Below, piece after piece: positions 60,385 through 64,000 of a stretch of DNA of 64,000 nucleotides. The notes beneath the pieces are model-generated. The model did no database searches, was not told the DNA's origin, and saw only the letters and a program-made list of their open reading frames with translations. This stretch comes from Streptomyces sp. ALI-76-A (GTDB lineage Bacteria; Actinomycetota; Actinomycetes; Streptomycetales; Streptomycetaceae), in contig NZ_JASVWB010000004.1 in the NCBI RefSeq assembly GCF_030287445.1, forward strand, positions 682,001 through 746,000. Direction: 5' to 3'. How positions within the stretch are numbered: position 1 is the stretch's first letter; every line of letters starts with the position of its first letter. The translations under genes were made by a program, and so were the position numbers.

Positions 60385-61430
60385 CCGCCGGCCGTGGTAC
60401 ACCCGTCGTCAAATGCCTGGTGTGGGACCTGGACGACACTCTCTGGGACGGGGTGGTCCTGGAGGGCGACGACCCCAAGCCCTTCCAGCAGGCACTGGAG
60501 ACCCTGGCCACCCTCGACAGGCGCGGCATCCTGCACGCCGTCGCCAGCCGCAGCGACCCGGCCGCCGTCGGGGCGCTCCTGGCCGAGCGGGGGCTCGACG
60601 AGTGGTTCTGCGCGATACAGATCGGCTGGGGTGCCAAGTCCGACGCGGTCCGCCGGATCGCCGACGTCCTCGGCATCGGCCTGGACACCTTCGCGTTCGT
60701 CGACAACGACCCGGCGGAGCGGGCGGAGGTCGAGGCCGGGCTGCCCATGGTCCGCTGCTACCCGGCCGAAGAGATCCCGAGCCTGCCCGGTCTCCCCGAG
60801 TTCCAGCCGGAGCACGTCACACAGGAGGCGGCCCAGCGCCGCAGGCTCTACCGCACCGAATGGCAACGCCGGGCGGCCCAGGACGAGTTCGGCTCGGACC
60901 GGTCGGGGTTCCTCGCCTCGCTCGACCTGGTCATGGAGGTGCGCCCGGCCACCGAGGAGGACCTGGCCAGGGCCAGCGAGCTGACGGTCCGCACCCATCA
61001 GCTCAACAGCACCGGGATCACCTATGACGTGGACGAGTTGCGCCGGCTCGGTGCCGACCCGGACCACCAGGTGCTCGTGGCGCGGCTGCGGGACCGGTTC
61101 GGCGACTACGGGATCATCGGGCTGGCCGTCGCCCGGCTGACGGCCGATGAATGGGTGCTCCGGCTGCTGCTGACGTCCTGCCGGGTCGCTTCGCGCGGAG
61201 CCGGAAACGCGCTGCTGGGGCATGTGCTGCGACTGGCCCGGGCCGACGGACGCCGGCCGGTCGCCCACTTCGTGCCCACGGACGTCAACCGGAACATGCT
61301 GGTCACCCTGCGCTTCGCCGGCTTCGAACCGGTCGGCACCCAGGACGGTGCGATGGTGCTGGAGGCAGACCCGGAACGCCCTGCTCCCGAACACCGCAGC
61401 TACATCCGAGTCATCAGCGGTGCGTGGTGA
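60381..61430 (+). CDS. FkbH-like HAD-family glyceryl-ACP synthase
   Basis: The 349-residue protein begins with the HAD motif KCLVWDLDDTLWDGVVLEGD (Asp16, Asp18), then FAFVDNDPAERAEVEAGLP. A C-terminal GNAT-like half has RTHQLNSTGITYDVDELRRL and VLRLLLTSCRVASRGAGNAL. FkbH proteins load 1,3-bisphosphoglycerate onto an ACP as D-glyceryl-S-ACP with loss of phosphate. ACP and FkbI-like partners are adjacent, but O-methyltransferase (FkbG) and 3-hydroxyacyl dehydrogenase (FkbK) genes are not seen in the window. Confidence 0.92.
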   Translation: MTAGRGTPVVKCLVWDLDDTLWDGVVLEGDDPKPFQQALETLATLDRRGILHAVASRSDPAAVGALLAERGLDEWFCAIQIGWGAKSDAVRRIADVLGIGLDTFAFVDNDPAERAEVEAGLPMVRCYPAEEIPSLPGLPEFQPEHVTQEAAQRRRLYRTEWQRRAAQDEFGSDRSGFLASLDLVMEVRPATEEDLARASELTVRTHQLNSTGITYDVDELRRLGADPDHQVLVARLRDRFGDYGIIGLAVARLTADEWVLRLLLTSCRVASRGAGNALLGHVLRLARADGRRPVAHFVPTDVNRNMLVTLRFAGFEPVGTQDGAMVLEADPERPAPEHRSYIRVISGAW

Positions 61431-61441
61431 GGGAGAGCGTC

Positions 61442-63355
61442 ATGGGATACGGCGAGACGCGAGACCCGGGTGACCCGCGAGGCATCGGCGGTACGGCGGT
61501 CGGGCCGCTGCCCGTCCTGGACTCCTTCCGTGACCGGGCCGCCCGCGCCCCGGAGGCGACTGCCCTGATCATCGGGGGCAGGACCCTCACCTACCGCGAA
61601 CTCGACCGCGCCTCGGCCGGGCTCGCCCGGCTGCTGCGGCAGCGTGGCGCGGGGCCCGGCCGGGTCGTGTGCCTGCGCGTCGAGCAGAGCGCCCTCGCCG
61701 TGGCCGCCGTACTCGCCACGCTGCGCACCGGCGCGGCCTGGGCGGCCCTCGAGCCGGACCTTCCGCCGACGCGGCTGCGCGGGCTGCTGCGGGACACCGA
61801 CTGTGCCGTGGTTCTGAACGAGTCGGCCGACCTGGACGTCGATCAGGTCCCGGGCGGCGTCGAGAACCCGCCGCAGGTTCTCGACGCCTCACGGCTCTCC
61901 CTGCACGACCTCGTCGGAGCGGGCGCCGGCCTCACGGACACCCCGCGGAGCGGGGACGTCCCGGTCCCCGAGGACGCTCCCGCCTACCTCGTGTACACGT
62001 CCGGGTCGACCGGTGAACCCAAGGGCGTCGTGGTCAGCCGCACCCAGCTCGCCGCGTCCGTCGACGGCCGGGCCGGGGTGTACGGCACCGAACCGTCCGT
62101 CTTCCTCATGGCGATGCGGCTGTCCTTCGACGGCATGCTCGGCGGCATGTTCTGGTCGTTCCGCAACGGCCACACCCTGCTGCTGCCGGACCTGCGGGAG
62201 CTGCGGCAGGTCGGGGAACTGGCCCGGCTGGCCACCGCACACCGGGCGACCCACCTCGTCGTCGTGCCCTCCTACTACCGGGCCCTGCTCCGGCACGGCC
62301 CGGCGCTGCCGGGCAGCCTGCGGCTGGTCGTGGTCGCCGGGGAGGCGTGTACCCCGGACCTGGTGCGCACCCATCACGAGCGGCTGCCCGGTGTGCGGCT
62401 GGCCAACGAGTACGGCCCCACCGAGACGGTCGTCTCCTGCACCGTCGAGCCGAGCCTGGACAGCTCCTGGGAACAGATCCCGATCGGCCGGCCCTGGCCG
62501 GGCGCCGAGGCCCGGGTGCTGGACGAGCGGTTGCACGAGGTACCGGCCGGGGTGGTGGGCGAGCTGTACATCGGCGGCGCCTTCGTGGCCCTGGGGTACG
62601 CGGGGCAGCCCGCCAGGACCGCCGAGCGGTTCGTGGCCGACCCGTACGGGCCTCCCGGAGCGCGGCTCTACCGCACCGGTGACCTCGCCCTCGTCGACGA
62701 GCGGGGAGCGCTGCACTACCGCGGCCGGACCGACCTCCAGGTGAAGATCCGCGGGGCACGCGTCGAACTCGGCGAGATCGAGAGCGTCCTGGAGGACCAT
62801 CCGGCCGTCGGACAGGCCGTGGTGGACCATGTGCCGTCCGACGGCGACGAACCGCGCGTGGTCGCCTTCCTGACCCCGAAGACGCCCGGGACGCCCCTGC
62901 CCTCCTGGGCCGCCCTGCGCCGGCACTGCCACGCGGCCCTGGTCGAACAGGCGGTCCCCGCGCTGTTCGTGCCCGTCGCGCGGGTCCCGCTCAACGCCAG
63001 CGGCAAGGCCGACCGGAGGGCCCTGCGGGAGTCCCTGCCGCCGGACGCGTCGGCGTCCGGGCAGCCGGAGCGGCGGCACTGGAGCGCGCACCAGCGGATC
63101 GTCGGTGCCCTGTGGGCGGACGTCCTCGGACACGCGGAGGCCGGTCTCCACGACAACTTCTTCGCGGTCGGCGGGAGTTCCCTCAAGGTCATCGACCTCC
63201 ACACCGCACTGAACCGGCGCTGGCCAGGCGTGCTGCGCGCGGGCGAGCTCTTCGACCTGATCACCGTCGCCGCCCAGGCGGACGCGATCGCCGGCCGGCT
63301 GGGCGGCGCCCCCGAACCCGCGTCCCCGACCACCCCCACCGCGTACGAGCTGTGA
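61442..63355 (+). CDS. NRPS adenylation-PCP protein
   Basis: The 637-residue A-PCP didomain starts at ATG 61442 (GAGGGAGAG upstream). A motifs are LVYTSGSTGEPKG, NEYGPTETVV, GELYIGGAFVALGYAG, LYRTGDLA and the A10 Lys in PLNASGKADRRAL. The PCP site is NFFAVGGSSLKV (Ser580). By eye the specificity residues read D-G-G-V-V-A-E-V-S-K, which I do not recognise. There is no condensation domain, so it acts as a loading module or feeds the PKS encoded next. Same strand and spacing as the rest of the operon. Confidence 0.9.
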   Translation: MGYGETRDPGDPRGIGGTAVGPLPVLDSFRDRAARAPEATALIIGGRTLTYRELDRASAGLARLLRQRGAGPGRVVCLRVEQSALAVAAVLATLRTGAAWAALEPDLPPTRLRGLLRDTDCAVVLNESADLDVDQVPGGVENPPQVLDASRLSLHDLVGAGAGLTDTPRSGDVPVPEDAPAYLVYTSGSTGEPKGVVVSRTQLAASVDGRAGVYGTEPSVFLMAMRLSFDGMLGGMFWSFRNGHTLLLPDLRELRQVGELARLATAHRATHLVVVPSYYRALLRHGPALPGSLRLVVVAGEACTPDLVRTHHERLPGVRLANEYGPTETVVSCTVEPSLDSSWEQIPIGRPWPGAEARVLDERLHEVPAGVVGELYIGGAFVALGYAGQPARTAERFVADPYGPPGARLYRTGDLALVDERGALHYRGRTDLQVKIRGARVELGEIESVLEDHPAVGQAVVDHVPSDGDEPRVVAFLTPKTPGTPLPSWAALRRHCHAALVEQAVPALFVPVARVPLNASGKADRRALRESLPPDASASGQPERRHWSAHQRIVGALWADVLGHAEAGLHDNFFAVGGSSLKVIDLHTALNRRWPGVLRAGELFDLITVAAQADAIAGRLGGAPEPASPTTPTAYEL

Positions 63356-63368
63356 GAGCAGGAGCCAC

Positions 63369-63404
63369 ATGGCTATGGGCCGCATGAACGGAACGACGTC
63401 ATGA
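63369..63404 (+). CDS. 11-codon mini-ORF overlapping the PKS start
   Basis: ATG 63369, well placed after AGGAGCCAC, gives MAMGRMNGTTS and stops with TGA overlapping the PKS ATG (ATGA at 63401). The best ribosome binding site in the gap belongs to this mini-ORF, not to the PKS. It may couple translation, or reflect a 1-2 base indel that separated the true N-terminus of the PKS. Confidence 0.35.
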   Translation: MAMGRMNGTTS

Positions 63405-64000
63405 ACGGGACCGGTACGCCGGACATGCCGGCCGTCGCGGTGATCGGAATCGCCGTCCGGCTCCCACAGGCGGACGATCTCACCCGGTTCCGGGAGAACC
63501 TGCGCCGGGGCACCGACTCGGTGCGCCCGATTCCGGCCGAGCGCGTCCAGGCGACCTGCCTGGATCCGTCGGTGACCTATCCGGAGCTCGGATACCTGGA
63601 CCGTATCGACCTGTTCGACCACGAGTTCTTCGGTCTCTCCCGACGCGAGGCGGCGGTGACCGACCCCCAGCACCGCCTCGCCCTCGAACTCACCCACGAC
63701 GTGCTCCAGCACGCCGGGTACGCCCGCGCGGACCTGCGCGACAGCCGTACGGCCGTCATCTTCTCCTCACCGAGCACCGCGTACGCCTCCCTGCTGACGG
63801 AGCAGGGCACGCTCGCGCTGATGGGGAACATCCCCTTCGGACTGCCCGCCAGGATCTCCCACCTCTTCGGGTTCACAGGCCCCTGCTACGGCGTGGACAC
63901 CGGCTGCAACGGGTCGCTCGTCGCCGTCCACCAGGCCTGCCGCGAACTGCGGGACGGTGACGCGGAGTACGCCGTGGTCGGCGGGGTCAGCCTGCGGCCG
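63401..64000 (+). CDS. Polyketide synthase, ketosynthase domain (partial, runs off right edge)
   Basis: The 200 visible codons encode the N-terminal part of a beta-ketoacyl synthase: VAVIGIAVRLPQADDLTRFR, FDHEFFGLSRREAAVTDPQH (the DPQxR-type motif), then GPCYGVDTGCNGSLVAVHQA with Cys169. Canonical modular PKSs have DTACSSSL here; the DTGCNGSL form is unusual, although the Cys is kept. Whether His motifs, AT or other domains follow cannot be seen. It is the sixth conventional gene of the KAS III operon. Confidence 0.88.
   Translation, partial: MNGTGTPDMPAVAVIGIAVRLPQADDLTRFRENLRRGTDSVRPIPAERVQATCLDPSVTYPELGYLDRIDLFDHEFFGLSRREAAVTDPQHRLALELTHDVLQHAGYARADLRDSRTAVIFSSPSTAYASLLTEQGTLALMGNIPFGLPARISHLFGFTGPCYGVDTGCNGSLVAVHQACRELRDGDAEYAVVGGVSLRP

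Noticed and set aside
58653..61394. 913-codon minus-strand frame
   Set aside because: Antisense to the ACP, dehydrogenase and FkbH-like genes; no coherent protein features.
57781..61430. Complete methoxymalonyl-ACP cassette
   Set aside because: The O-methyltransferase and 3-hydroxyacyl dehydrogenase genes needed for that unit are not in the window.

Overview
The window is chromosomal DNA from a Streptomyces or close relative. It has very high GC, strong third-position GC bias, frequent GTG starts, AGGAG-type ribosome binding sites and many ATGA/GTGA gene overlaps. Several families are typical of that genus: a LAL regulator, a PAS-GAF-SpoIIE phosphatase, DUF2637, the DUF2617-DUF4247-DUF350-speE block and linaridin-type genes. 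No rRNA, tRNA, CRISPR array or intact transposase was seen.

Left edge (1-6.1 kb): part of an NRPS locus. A condensation-domain protein runs off the left edge on the minus strand. Divergent from it are an alpha/beta hydrolase with a Cys nucleophile, a half-C/A/PCP protein and a dedicated homoserine dehydrogenase. Homoserine or a relative is a plausible building block.

6.5-16.8 kb: accessory genes mixed with decayed ones. A quinone oxidoreductase, Old Yellow Enzyme, MarR regulator and NmrA-like reductase are intact. Around them lie broken copies of an OYE, an SMP-30-like propeller, an SDR, an STAS domain and an ADP-ribosylglycohydrolase.

16.9-45.5 kb: mostly housekeeping, stress and membrane genes. 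These include the SpoIIE phosphatase, a diacylglycerol kinase, a run of small membrane proteins, a DHA2 exporter, a LAL regulator, DUF2252, MerR and WYL regulators, the speE operon and GPP34. An epoxide hydrolase homologue here has lost every recognisable catalytic residue. A YihY protein, an NAD(P)H-quinone reductase and an aldo/keto reductase are present only as wrecks. A (CAGG)n microsatellite lies at 44.76 kb.

45.6-64 kb (right edge): the most interesting region. A two-component system and ABC transporter on the minus strand are divergent from three tiny precursor genes. Each precursor carries a PVLATPA box, which fits the PxxxTP motif of linaridin RiPPs. They are followed by an HTTM-alpha/beta-hydrolase fusion, a small partner, a 27-residue membrane peptide, an N-methyltransferase, another small peptide, an ABC exporter and a phytoene-dehydrogenase-like flavoprotein. 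A second operon at 57.78 kb encodes a KAS III-like enzyme, ACP, FkbI-like dehydrogenase, FkbH-like protein, an A-PCP protein and a PKS ketosynthase running off the edge. Its upstream region nearly duplicates the roughly 100 bp in front of the precursor genes, including paired TGAYAAATGTCAT boxes 22 bp apart. The two operons are therefore probably co-regulated. The predicted linaridin cores are almost free of Ser/Thr, which makes this an atypical RiPP locus, possibly a RiPP/polyketide-peptide hybrid.
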